This document shows positions 1 through 6,206 of a stretch of DNA of 10,511 bases, in pieces. The notes beneath the pieces are model-generated. The model did no database searches and was not told the origin of the DNA. It was given only the letters and a program-made list of their open reading frames with translations. Position numbers and translations under genes: made by a program. Location of the stretch: the NCBI GenBank assembly GCA_029558215.1, contig JAKQFZ010000237.1, positions 1 to 10,511 of the forward strand, written 5' to 3'. Every line of letters begins with the position of its first letter. Positions within the stretch are counted from its first letter, which is position 1. Source of the DNA: Candidatus Omnitrophota bacterium. Its GTDB lineage: Bacteria > Hinthialibacterota > Hinthialibacteria > JAKQFZ01.

Positions 1-295
1 TATTCGGACACTCGGCCACGAGATAGCGAGCGCTGGTTCTTGCCTTGTTGAGGTCAGGATGGGCGAATTGAAGGCAGTCGTCCAAAGTCCAGTCGTCTGG
101 TGAGGAAGGACATTCCTGCTTTGCATCACTCAGGGGCAGAAGAAGTCTCCGTCCGTCAGGCGAATAAAAAGTCCAGAGCTGTTTGCCCAGTAGACCTTCA
201 AAGGAGCGGAATATCCTCTCAAAACGGGAGTTCTTTACAATCTCATCAAGTATCACTTCCCGGTGGACCTTTTCTTCCGCTCTCGTCTCATCCAT
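1..295 (-). CDS. N-terminal fragment of an unrecognised protein (possibly PocR-like sensor domain)
   Basis: An open frame runs leftward from an ATG at 295 through the window edge without a stop, giving 98 residues. It begins MDETRAEEKVHREV, continues with an amphipathic helix (ILDEIVKNSRFERIFRSF) and a strand-like stretch (LWTFYSPDGRRLLLPLSD), and has cysteines at C-P-S-S-P and D-D-C near the middle and A-E-C-P-N at the cut end. A cysteine-bearing small domain with a 'PDGR' turn loosely recalls PocR-type ligand-binding sensor domains, but I do not recognise the family with confidence. An in-frame TTG 33 nt upstream is an alternative start. The gene lies 71 nt downstream of the CHAD gene on the same strand and may share its transcript or use a weak local promoter. 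That the frame is coding rests on its length, its plausible composition and its continuing past the edge. Confidence 0.6.
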   Translation of the reverse strand, partial: MDETRAEEKVHREVILDEIVKNSRFERIFRSFEGLLGKQLWTFYSPDGRRLLLPLSDAKQECPSSPDDWTLDDCLQFAHPDLNKARTSARYLVAECPN

Positions 296-316
296 TTCAG
301 CGGTGTACCTCAGCGC

Positions 317-350
317 ACATATCCTCAACTTGTCTTATATAACGGCTCGC
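317..350 (-). promoter_or_regulatory. Weak candidate promoter before the left-edge gene
   Basis: Read on the minus strand, TTGAAC is followed after about 15 nt by TATATAA, between the CHAD stop codon and the ATG at 295. The AT-rich box is good, but the spacing is shorter than the usual 16-18 nt. It could equally be chance in a short gap between two genes of one transcript. Confidence 0.2.
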
Positions 351-366
351 CAATCGGTTCAATTAC

Positions 367-1932
367 TTATTTGTCGCTCTTGGTCTGCGCAATCAAGCGC
401 TTGATGGCTCTTACGGAGTCACTTCTCCGAATTCGATTCCAGGTTTGAGCCGCCTTCTCCAGAACTTCTTCGCGTCTCTCAGAAAGAGTCCGTTGCAGAT
501 ATGAAACGGCGTCAGTATGCGTTTTCTCGAGAGATTCGTCCTGAGACTCATCAAGCAAATCCTGGAGCCTCTGAATGTGCTCCTCGAGGTCTCTCGCCTC
601 GCCAAGGAGATCCTGCATGAGGTTCATTGGCTCGATAATCTCTCGGAGTCCGCTTTTGTAGAAACATGAAAGAAACTCAGATGTGTAGCGCAATCGCTTG
701 CAGGCGATCCGAAGCCGGTGCAACTGATCTGAACTGTAATCCTTAAGTGGTCTGTCGAAACGCAGTACTCTCTGCAAACGCCTGCCCAGAATCCCGGGGG
801 TAGTATCTCGTGTAAGCCTCGAGCCCCATTGTGTGGTCTGGATTTGCTGCAAAGCGAGAGTCTGGGCGGTCAGAACTGGATACCACAGGCACCTGATCTG
901 CTGAAAGCAGTTCAGAAGAGAAGGTTTCCTGAGAGCATTCTGATCCCTTCTCCGAGTCTTGATTCCCCAAGTGAGAAACGCTTGCAGACTCGAAGCAGGA
1001 AGCGCGGTTTGCATCCGCGTAAGTGTGGAGAGAAAGGAATTGAAAACATCCTTGTCTCTGGTTTTTCCAAGTGTCTGTCCGATCAAGTCAAGTGCCGATT
1101 TGAAACCATCCAAAGATACGGTGAAGGCCTTTCTGAACACCCGAAGAGTGCATCGTAGTCTGCGAACCGCAACGCGCATCTCGTGAATATATTCGATATC
1201 ATCGAGACAGAGCAGTCCGTACTGGAGGGACAGAATATGCTCAGTGTGGTACCGCAGAATACTTCGTGCTGTCTGATTCACCGTCGAGTCCATTACAGGT
1301 TTTGGTAACTGCTCAATGTTTGATGCAACAAAAGCAACCCTGATCGGGCGAGGTGCGAACTGATTCCATAGACGAAGGTACTGTGACAGAAGTCGCCTCA
1401 ACGATGTCTTTGTCTCGGATGTAGGCAGGACAATGGAGATGTGAGTAGGCTCGTCAACTACAGAAACACCAACCTTGTCTTGTGGAGAGTGTCGGACAAG
1501 GTTTGATGCAATACCGGCACAGATTGCAGTACGCAGGGCTATGTGATAGCGAATCTGGTTGGACGTATCTGAAGCCCTTGGGATCGTCTTAATCCTGGGT
1601 ATCCGGCGCACAAGGCCAAGTGCTTTTCGAAGAACGAGTTTCTGGAAGGCGTTCAAATCGTCGGTCTGCGATTGAAGCAACAGCTTCCTCTGAGCTGGTG
1701 ATAAACTCTTACAGTCAATCCCTTGATTGAAGACACAGAGGATTAGGGAAGCCCGTTCTGTCAGCGGCTTGAATGTCCTGGTCAGGCCGTGCAGATATCT
1801 GGTCTGTTCAAATAATGAAGAGGTGAGAGCCTCTGCACTTGCGAGTTGTTCGATGACCTGTGGACACAACTCTTCTGAAAGCAGATTCTGCGAGACACAC
1901 CACTCTGCGATCTGGTTCGGGAGCGTTTTCAT
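367..1932 (-). CDS. CHAD-domain protein with degenerate Ppx/GppA-like HD region
   Basis: A 521-residue protein. The C-terminal part, about residues 220-515, is a CHAD domain, an all-helical, histidine- and basic-residue-rich fold known to bind polyphosphate. Both half-repeats are visible: IHEMRVAVRRLRCTLRVF (249-266) with LGKTRDKDV (288-296), then LHRLRIACKRLRYTSEF (404-420) with LGEARDLEE (443-451). The N-terminal part, about 40-200, resembles the HD and following domain at the C-terminus of Ppx/GppA phosphatases: a helical stretch around ASLILCVFNQG (61-71), then ALRTAICAGIA (132-142) and a beta strand ISIVLPTS (165-172). The metal-binding His-Asp pair normally found in 'LLHDIG' is missing, so catalysis there is unlikely. 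The ATG at 1932 is the only sensible start, since an in-frame stop lies shortly upstream. A purine-rich AGGAGAGAGG sits somewhat far (about 14 nt) from it. Role inferred: polyphosphate-associated binding protein, cytoplasmic, with no signal peptide. Confidence 0.85.
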   Translation of the reverse strand: MKTLPNQIAEWCVSQNLLSEELCPQVIEQLASAEALTSSLFEQTRYLHGLTRTFKPLTERASLILCVFNQGIDCKSLSPAQRKLLLQSQTDDLNAFQKLVLRKALGLVRRIPRIKTIPRASDTSNQIRYHIALRTAICAGIASNLVRHSPQDKVGVSVVDEPTHISIVLPTSETKTSLRRLLSQYLRLWNQFAPRPIRVAFVASNIEQLPKPVMDSTVNQTARSILRYHTEHILSLQYGLLCLDDIEYIHEMRVAVRRLRCTLRVFRKAFTVSLDGFKSALDLIGQTLGKTRDKDVFNSFLSTLTRMQTALPASSLQAFLTWGIKTRRRDQNALRKPSLLNCFQQIRCLWYPVLTAQTLALQQIQTTQWGSRLTRDTTPGILGRRLQRVLRFDRPLKDYSSDQLHRLRIACKRLRYTSEFLSCFYKSGLREIIEPMNLMQDLLGEARDLEEHIQRLQDLLDESQDESLEKTHTDAVSYLQRTLSERREEVLEKAAQTWNRIRRSDSVRAIKRLIAQTKSDK

Positions 1933-1969
1933 GGGTGTTTCAGAAGCCTCTCTCCTATGCTCTTAGACA

Positions 1970-1998
1970 ACGATAGCATCAGAATCATGTGTCGGCAA
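1970..1998 (-). promoter_or_regulatory. Candidate sigma-70-type promoter of the CHAD gene
   Basis: On the minus strand, TTGCCG (1998-1993) is separated by exactly 17 nt from TATCGT (1975-1970). Each box matches the consensus at four of six positions. It sits about 37 nt upstream of the CHAD start, in the roughly 100-nt gap after the TPR gene, so the CHAD gene could be transcribed separately from the ABC operon. Confidence 0.3.
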
Positions 1999-2034
1999 GC
2001 GGACCCATGCAACTCAAACCAGCGGAGGTGGACT

Positions 2035-3090
2035 CTATGATTCAGGTGTTTCCGAGAAGATTATCGAATAGGATTCCAGGTCAAGTTCGATGTGCATTCC
2101 CGCTGGATCGGTCAGATCGGCGCCGACGAATCTCTCATCAATGAGTTCCTGAAGGCTTAGGGGTTTCCTGCCACGAGCTTCCTCAAAAGCAATCGCTTGA
2201 GTCTTAATCGCTGCGGCGAGAGTATCACGCGCGATGTCAAGAACCTCTTTCAGGAGCACAACATCCGACTTGGCAACATAAACGTACTGGGAGCCTCCTG
2301 GGTCTGACGGGATTGCTTTGAGAAATCCCTTTTCCACCAATTCCTTCAGATCACGGGGCTTACGCTCCATCTTGCGCTTAAACTCTTCGACAGCCGACTT
2401 GAGAATCTCAGTGTGTTCATCCCGTTCAATCCGGATGAGATGCTTAAGTGCCAAATCGCGGATCAACTCGGTTTCAGCTGTTTCATACATTGCTCTGTAG
2501 CGTTCGCGTGCAATGTCTCTGCGGCCAGAAACACTGTCAATGTAGGCCGCGGTTCTCTTCGTGAATTCATCGGCGCCAGGCATCTGGGATGCCCGATCGA
2601 TAAGTTCTTTGGCTTCCTCGTTGCGCTTCTGGTTGTAGAACCGGATGAATCCTGCATCAAACATGAGACGCCACGCCTGTGGGTTTTCCGAATTCGTCTC
2701 AGCCCCCCGTACCAGGAGTTCAACGGCAGCATCATAGTCATCCAGACCTTCCGCGATACAGAATGCGCCAAAACTGTAGGCCTGAACGAATCTTGGATCA
2801 AGATACACGACAGCGTTTATCAGATGGATAAAACCCATGGGTTGCTTCTTCATCTGAGAATACCAGCCACCAAAGTACTGGATCGCGCGAAGCCAGAGCA
2901 TGTCCGCCACGAGGCTCCGGAAACTGAGCGAGATGACCTTGAGCGCCTTGAGATCAGGAACAAGGTAGATATAGTCTCTGACCCTCTGGGTGGATCGGAG
3001 TTGCTGTACGCCTATCTGGGTGCCGAGAGTGGCGAGCAGGAGAAGGCAGACCAAGACGCTCCGAACAACTTTCTTGCGAGCCCAAGCCAT
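2035..3090 (-). CDS. Membrane-anchored TPR protein of an ABC-2 exporter operon
   Basis: A 351-residue protein with one N-terminal membrane segment (about residues 9-29, after the basic AWARKKVVR) that acts as a signal anchor, so the rest probably lies outside the cytoplasmic membrane. The segment LSFRSLVADMLWLRAIQYFG (55-74) is a hallmark of a TPR-type family often encoded beside ABC-2 transporters. Helical TPR-like hairpins follow to about residue 225 (for example YLDPRFVQAYSFGAFC and a helix pair around NPQAWRLMFDAGF). The C-terminal third has two related modules, RKPRDLKELVEKGFL..PSDPGG (243-266) and RKPLSLQELIDERFV..LTDPAG (308-331), of the sort also seen in pseudopilin-like proteins. The start ATG lies 3 nt after the permease stop with an AAAGGA site upstream, so translation is probably coupled. 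Likely an assembly or substrate-handling partner of the transporter; the substrate is unknown. Confidence 0.8.
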   Translation of the reverse strand: MAWARKKVVRSVLVCLLLLATLGTQIGVQQLRSTQRVRDYIYLVPDLKALKVISLSFRSLVADMLWLRAIQYFGGWYSQMKKQPMGFIHLINAVVYLDPRFVQAYSFGAFCIAEGLDDYDAAVELLVRGAETNSENPQAWRLMFDAGFIRFYNQKRNEEAKELIDRASQMPGADEFTKRTAAYIDSVSGRRDIARERYRAMYETAETELIRDLALKHLIRIERDEHTEILKSAVEEFKRKMERKPRDLKELVEKGFLKAIPSDPGGSQYVYVAKSDVVLLKEVLDIARDTLAAAIKTQAIAFEEARGRKPLSLQELIDERFVGADLTDPAGMHIELDLESYSIIFSETPES

Positions 3091-3093
3091 GAT

Positions 3094-3864
3094 CTACTGG
3101 AAGTCCTTTCGGCTGAAAATGAAATTCGATACCGCGAGCACCGCTCCCGTGTAGAGCAGTCCATAGAACATGTACAAATACCGGAAGTCGAGAACCTCGC
3201 TATAGACAATCTCGTCCTTCAGATTGAAAACGTCCAGGCGGGGAAGAAACAACAGAATTCCAAGGATGACATACTTTGCGACGGAGTGTCCAAGCTCACC
3301 AAGTCGAAGCGCAAACAACTGCAGGCTCTGCGACATCATTCCGATGACCCACATCAGAAAGGTCAGGATCATCGCCAGTACCGGTGAGGTGACGACGGAG
3401 AAGAGAATGGCAATGGCAATGATGATCATCATTTCGAAGAGACTCATCAAGGCAGCCTGATAGACGCTTACTGTCAAGTGTGAACCAGGAGTCATGAATA
3501 TCAGCAAGGTGAGTAGAAGAGTCATCATGGTGATGTTGACCACGATGGTCATTGTCAGACCCAGAAACTTCCCGAATAGAAACTGTCCGCGAGAGACTCC
3601 CGCAGACATTAAAGTATAGATTGTCTTGTTCTCCAACTCTTCATGTACCAGAGCGACCCCGACAAACATTGCCAGCATCAGTCCAAAAATGTTCATGGCA
3701 GACAGTCCCAGATGCTTTACCACCCGATCCTGTTCCCCGAGAGAGAGCATTCCCAAGGCGGCGGAGCTCAGCAACATGAGAACGATGAAGATGAGGATCA
3801 TGTAGAAGACCCTGTTTCGGGTGGCTTCGCGAAAAGTGTTCAGCGCGATCGCCCAGATTCTCAT
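3094..3864 (-). CDS. ABC-2 type transporter permease
   Basis: A 256-residue polytopic membrane protein with about six hydrophobic helices (roughly residues 21-40, 56-74, 101-124, 138-158, 160-180 and 229-249). It opens with MRIWAIALNTFREATRNR, the amphipathic entry typical of ABC-2 permeases that work with an NatA/CcmA-like ATPase. The cytoplasmic loop VHEELENKTIYTLMSAGVSR (73-92) is the usual coupling-type segment (E.. .G.. .L.S.P.SR in relatives), and LPRLDVFNLKDEI (207-219) is a conserved late motif. The start overlaps the ATPase stop in a TAATG junction, with a strong AAGGAGG site a few bases upstream, so the two are made together. Predicted to form the translocation path for export of an unidentified substrate. 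A family role in drug, lipid, polysaccharide or protein export is possible, and the sequence does not decide which. Confidence 0.9.
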   Translation of the reverse strand: MRIWAIALNTFREATRNRVFYMILIFIVLMLLSSAALGMLSLGEQDRVVKHLGLSAMNIFGLMLAMFVGVALVHEELENKTIYTLMSAGVSRGQFLFGKFLGLTMTIVVNITMMTLLLTLLIFMTPGSHLTVSVYQAALMSLFEMMIIIAIAILFSVVTSPVLAMILTFLMWVIGMMSQSLQLFALRLGELGHSVAKYVILGILLFLPRLDVFNLKDEIVYSEVLDFRYLYMFYGLLYTGAVLAVSNFIFSRKDFQ

Positions 3865-4796
3865 TATCGGGATTCCTCCTTGATCTCTCGAAGGAAATAG
3901 TCTTCGAGACTCTCTTTCCGTGGTGTGATGGAAAGAATGTGTGCCTTGCTTGCAGACGCCACCTGAACAATATGGGATACGGTCTCCTGGTCGGGCACCT
4001 CAAGCAGAACCTGATTGGCACCCAGATCCTGAACTCGAGTTGTCTTCTCTCGTATTTCCGCGAGGCGTTCTTGCGGTAGGTCTGCCACTTCGACTGTTAT
4101 CGAAGTGACCTTTGCGCCTACCAGTTCTGAGACTTTGCCGATGCTTCTGAGGCGTCCTCGGTTGAGGATGCCGATTCGGTCGCAGAGGGTCTCAACGTCA
4201 CTGAGAATATGTGAACTGAAGAAGATGGTCTTGCCTTGCTTTCCCAGCTCAAGGATTACGTCGGTAATCTCCTTCCTTCCAATGGGGTCAAGACCCGAGA
4301 GTGGCTCATCGAGCAGAAGCAGTTGTGGGTCACTCATCAGCGATTGCGCAAGCCCAACCCTCTGCATCATGCCTTTGGAGTACTCGCCGATTCGAACCTT
4401 TGCCGCCTGGGAGAGGCCAACTTTGTCGAGGAGTTCCTCAGCACGGGTCTGCCTCAACTTACTGTCAAGGAAACAGAGGCGTCCACAAAAACACAAATAC
4501 TCCTGACCCGTGAGAAAGCGATAGAAGTAGGGATTCTCAGGCATATAACCGATACGCTGCAACGTGGTACGTTGGCCGATGGGCTGTCCCAAGAGCCACG
4601 CATTTCCAGATGTGGGAAAGATTAGACCGAGAAGAAGTTTCATCGTGGTGGTCTTACCCGCACCGTTGGGGCCAAGAAAACCGAATATCTCGCCCTCATC
4701 CACTTCAAGGTTCAGACTTTCAAGAGCCTTGTGTCTTCGACCCCAAAAGCCTCGACGGTAAACCTTTGTCAGTGCTTCAATTCGAAGTATCGCCAA
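3864..4796 (-). CDS. ABC-2 transporter ATP-binding protein (TTG start)
   Basis: A 310-residue nucleotide-binding subunit. Visible motifs are Walker A GPNGAGKTT (42-50), a Q-loop region reading GYMPENPYFY, where glutamate replaces the usual Gln as in the NatA/DrrA-like group, the signature EYSKGMMQRVGLAQ (138-151), Walker B plus D-loop LLLLDEPLSGLDP (159-171), and the switch His in SSH (194-196). A C-terminal extension of about 90 residues ends ESLEDYFLREIKEE, typical of exporter ATPases of this type. The start is TTG: the protein begins at the expected domain edge, a GGTGAGGTG ribosome site lies 5-6 nt upstream, and an in-frame TGA immediately upstream leaves no alternative. It is the first gene of the ATPase-permease-TPR operon and powers the permease from the cytoplasmic face. 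Confidence 0.95.
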   Translation of the reverse strand: MAILRIEALTKVYRRGFWGRRHKALESLNLEVDEGEIFGFLGPNGAGKTTTMKLLLGLIFPTSGNAWLLGQPIGQRTTLQRIGYMPENPYFYRFLTGQEYLCFCGRLCFLDSKLRQTRAEELLDKVGLSQAAKVRIGEYSKGMMQRVGLAQSLMSDPQLLLLDEPLSGLDPIGRKEITDVILELGKQGKTIFFSSHILSDVETLCDRIGILNRGRLRSIGKVSELVGAKVTSITVEVADLPQERLAEIREKTTRVQDLGANQVLLEVPDQETVSHIVQVASASKAHILSITPRKESLEDYFLREIKEESR

Positions 4797-4811
4797 GATT
4801 TCACCTCACCA

Positions 4812-4839
4812 TCCGTACGTCATTCCTGAGGCGTACGAA
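4812..4839 (-). promoter_or_regulatory. Leader hairpin abutting the ABC ATPase ribosome site
   Basis: Two CGTACG hexamers (4814-4819 and 4832-4837) lie within a possible 8-bp stem (4812-4819 with 4832-4839, one G-U pair) and a 12-nt loop in the minus-strand transcript. The stem ends one or two bases before the GGTGAGGTG ribosome site (4810-4802). It may influence translation initiation, but this is inferred from base pairing only. Confidence 0.35.
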
Positions 4840-4861
4840 GCATGACCCGCCTCCCCATGGC

Positions 4862-4881
4862 TTGGTGAATATATTAACCAA
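4862..4881. promoter_or_regulatory. 20-bp palindromic operator candidate over the -10 box
   Basis: The sequence TTGGTGAATATATTAACCAA reads the same on both strands except for one base pair in each half (G/T against A/C). It covers the whole -10 element of the ABC operon promoter and the likely start region. This is the usual place for a dimeric repressor (GntR, MarR or TetR type) to block RNA polymerase. No regulator gene is in the window, so the protein is unknown. Confidence 0.5.
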
Positions 4882-4897
4882 CGCTGGAAGGTGTCAA
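4868..4897 (-). promoter_or_regulatory. Promoter of the ABC exporter operon
   Basis: On the minus strand a perfect TTGACA -35 box (4897-4892) is followed by an 18-nt spacer and TATATT (4873-4868), five of six matches to the -10 consensus. Transcription would begin near 4861, giving a leader of about 65 nt before the TTG start. This is the strongest vegetative-type promoter in the window. Confidence 0.6.
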
Positions 4898-4946
4898 GCT
4901 AATATCCCCTGACGCGTTGAATTTCATCTGCTTCAACATTCTGTTT

Positions 4947-4976
4947 TTGCTTGACTTTGATTCTGTTCCTTATAAA
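4947..4976 (+). promoter_or_regulatory. Candidate distal promoter P1 of dapA
   Basis: TTGCTT (4947-4952) and TATAAA (4971-4976) are separated by 18 nt. An overlapping TTGACT (4951-4956) has a better -35 match but only a 14-nt spacing. It faces dapA and would give a leader of nearly 280 nt that includes every hairpin upstream of the gene. Confidence 0.3.
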
Positions 4977-5050
4977 CTCATAATAACCTCAGGCTTGGTT
5001 GCTGCCTTGAGGGGGTCGGTTTGCACCCGCAGGTGCAAGGACAGAACCCG

Positions 5051-5079
5051 TTCTTGCGTTTGCGTATCCTAACTATAGC
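5051..5079 (+). promoter_or_regulatory. Candidate proximal promoter P2 of dapA
   Basis: TTCTTG (5051-5056) and TATAGC (5074-5079) are spaced by 17 nt. The AGAACCCGTTCT palindrome (5043-5054) overlaps the -35 box and might be a regulator site. Transcription from here would start near 5086, just before the hairpin cluster of the dapA leader. Confidence 0.3.
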
Positions 5080-5110
5080 GATGTGGCCGAATGTGATTTA
5101 ATTGTCTGCT

Positions 5111-5226
5111 AGTGACACAGAGTCCGAGAGGGGCGTGTCATTTATTGAGCAAGCGTTTTAGGGAGTGGGCATAGCCCACGCGCCCGCAGGTGCTAACCTA
5201 CTCGGAAGGAGACGTATCCTTAGGTT
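5111..5226 (+). promoter_or_regulatory. Structured 5' leader of dapA: three consecutive hairpins
   Basis: Three stems follow each other before the dapA ribosome site. The first pairs 5111-5118 with 5135-5142 (8 bp, one G-U, 16-nt loop). The second is GTGGGC-ATA-GCCCAC (5165-5179). The third is composite: AACCT (5195-5199) pairs with AGGTT (5222-5226) around AAGGA (5206-5210) paired with TCCTT (5217-5221), with a 6-nt bulge. The ribosome site GGGAGG (5240-5245) is only 14 nt further on. This looks like a cis-acting regulatory RNA, but I see no match to the lysine riboswitch consensus or another class I know. Confidence 0.4.
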
Positions 5227-5255
5227 CTGTCTTAACATCGGGAGGTCTGATTGGT

Positions 5256-6191
5256 ATGTTCAAAGGGTGTGCGGTCGCATTGGTGACCCCTTTCCGCAAA
5301 GGTGAAGTTGACTTTCAATCGCTGGCGGCGCTGATAGAAATTCATGCTGCGGCAGGCACTGACGCCATTCTCGTCAGCGGGACAACTGGGGAGTCTGCGA
5401 CCATGTCCCATCAAGAGCACAAGGATGTGGTCTCATTCGCTGTCAAACATCTTGAGAGTCTTTCAAAGCAAGGCAAGAGAGTTCCTTTTCTCATCGCGGG
5501 GGCAGGCAGCAATAGTACGCGTGAAGCAGTCGAACTGACAGCGCATGCAAAGAAGGCTGGAGCAACAGTCTGCCTATCCATTACCCCATACTACAATCGT
5601 CCGACGCAAGCAGGGTTGTTCGCGCACTACACGGCAATCGCCGATGAAGTGGGTCTACCCATCATACCCTACAATGTTCCGTCAAGGACTGGAGTGAATC
5701 TGGAAGCCGACACGATCGTCAGACTTTCAGAGCACCCTCTGATTGTGGGTGTTAAGGAGGCCAGTGGCAACACGACCCAGATTAGCGAGATCGTCCGAAG
5801 GACGCGAGACGATTTTCTTGTGTTTTCTGGTGACGATGCCATGACTCTTTCGGTGTTGGCGATGGGCGGCGATGGCGTCATCTCGGTCTCGGCAAACATT
5901 GCACCTGGCGATATGACAGAGATGTGTCGGCTGGCCATGGCTGGTGACTTCATCAAAGCAAGGAGACTGCATCACAAGCAGGTTCCTCTGATTCAGGCTC
6001 TGTTTCGGGAGACGAATCCGATTCCTGTGAAGACGGCCATGAATCTGCTCGCGGGGCAGGCGTCATTTTCCGGAGCGCCCTGTTGGCCGGATGTTGGCGA
6101 ACTGCGCTCGCCTTTGGTGCCAATCTCCGATGCCAACTTGAGGCACCTTAAGACTGCTATGAGGGAATACGGTTTGAGTGTTCCTGAGTGA
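5256..6191 (+). CDS. dapA: 4-hydroxy-tetrahydrodipicolinate synthase (DapA)
   Basis: A class I aldolase-type TIM barrel that condenses pyruvate with L-aspartate semialdehyde, the first committed step to diaminopimelate and lysine, in the cytoplasm. The 311-residue length is usual for the family (about 290-300). Catalytic residues are all present: the Schiff-base lysine K167 in GVKEASGN, the proton-relay Tyr/Thr set Y139 (YNVPSRTG), T44 (GTTGES) and Y113 (TPYYNRP), and substrate-carboxyl Arg R144. The opening MFKGCAVALVTPF is the normal DapA N-terminus. I therefore chose the ATG at 5256, which has GGGAGG 10 nt upstream, over an in-frame GTG at 5190 that would add 22 unrelated residues and run through the leader hairpins. 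A true DapA rather than another family member (NanA, KDG aldolase) is supported by YNVPSRTG and GVKEASG. The next gene starts 15 nt after its stop. Confidence 0.93.
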   Translation: MFKGCAVALVTPFRKGEVDFQSLAALIEIHAAAGTDAILVSGTTGESATMSHQEHKDVVSFAVKHLESLSKQGKRVPFLIAGAGSNSTREAVELTAHAKKAGATVCLSITPYYNRPTQAGLFAHYTAIADEVGLPIIPYNVPSRTGVNLEADTIVRLSEHPLIVGVKEASGNTTQISEIVRRTRDDFLVFSGDDAMTLSVLAMGGDGVISVSANIAPGDMTEMCRLAMAGDFIKARRLHHKQVPLIQALFRETNPIPVKTAMNLLAGQASFSGAPCWPDVGELRSPLVPISDANLRHLKTAMREYGLSVPE

Positions 6192-6206
6192 GTGTGGAGT
6201 GTACGA

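Larger units (their letters stand above)
4898..5110. other. Divergent intergenic region: AT-rich, with inverted repeats
   Basis: No gene is seen between the ABC operon promoter and the dapA leader. The stretch holds an inverted repeat GTTGAA/TTCAAC (4916-4921 and 4932-4937), a tight hairpin TTGCACC-CGCA-GGTGCAA (5021-5038) and a 12-bp palindrome AGAACCCGTTCT (5043-5054) just before a promoter-like pair of boxes. No tRNA, tmRNA or SRP RNA signature was found. Confidence 0.5.

Noticed and set aside
2413..3387. Plus-strand open frame of 324 codons
   Set aside because: It lies antisense to the TPR and permease genes, whose proteins have clear family features. Its own translation has no recognisable domain.
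5190..5255. In-frame GTG extension of dapA by 22 residues
   Set aside because: The added residues do not resemble a DapA N-terminus, the region forms RNA stems, and the ATG at 5256 has a good ribosome site.
5080..5255. Lysine riboswitch before dapA
   Set aside because: The position is right, but I could not place the conserved core segments of that class, so only an unclassified structured leader is reported.
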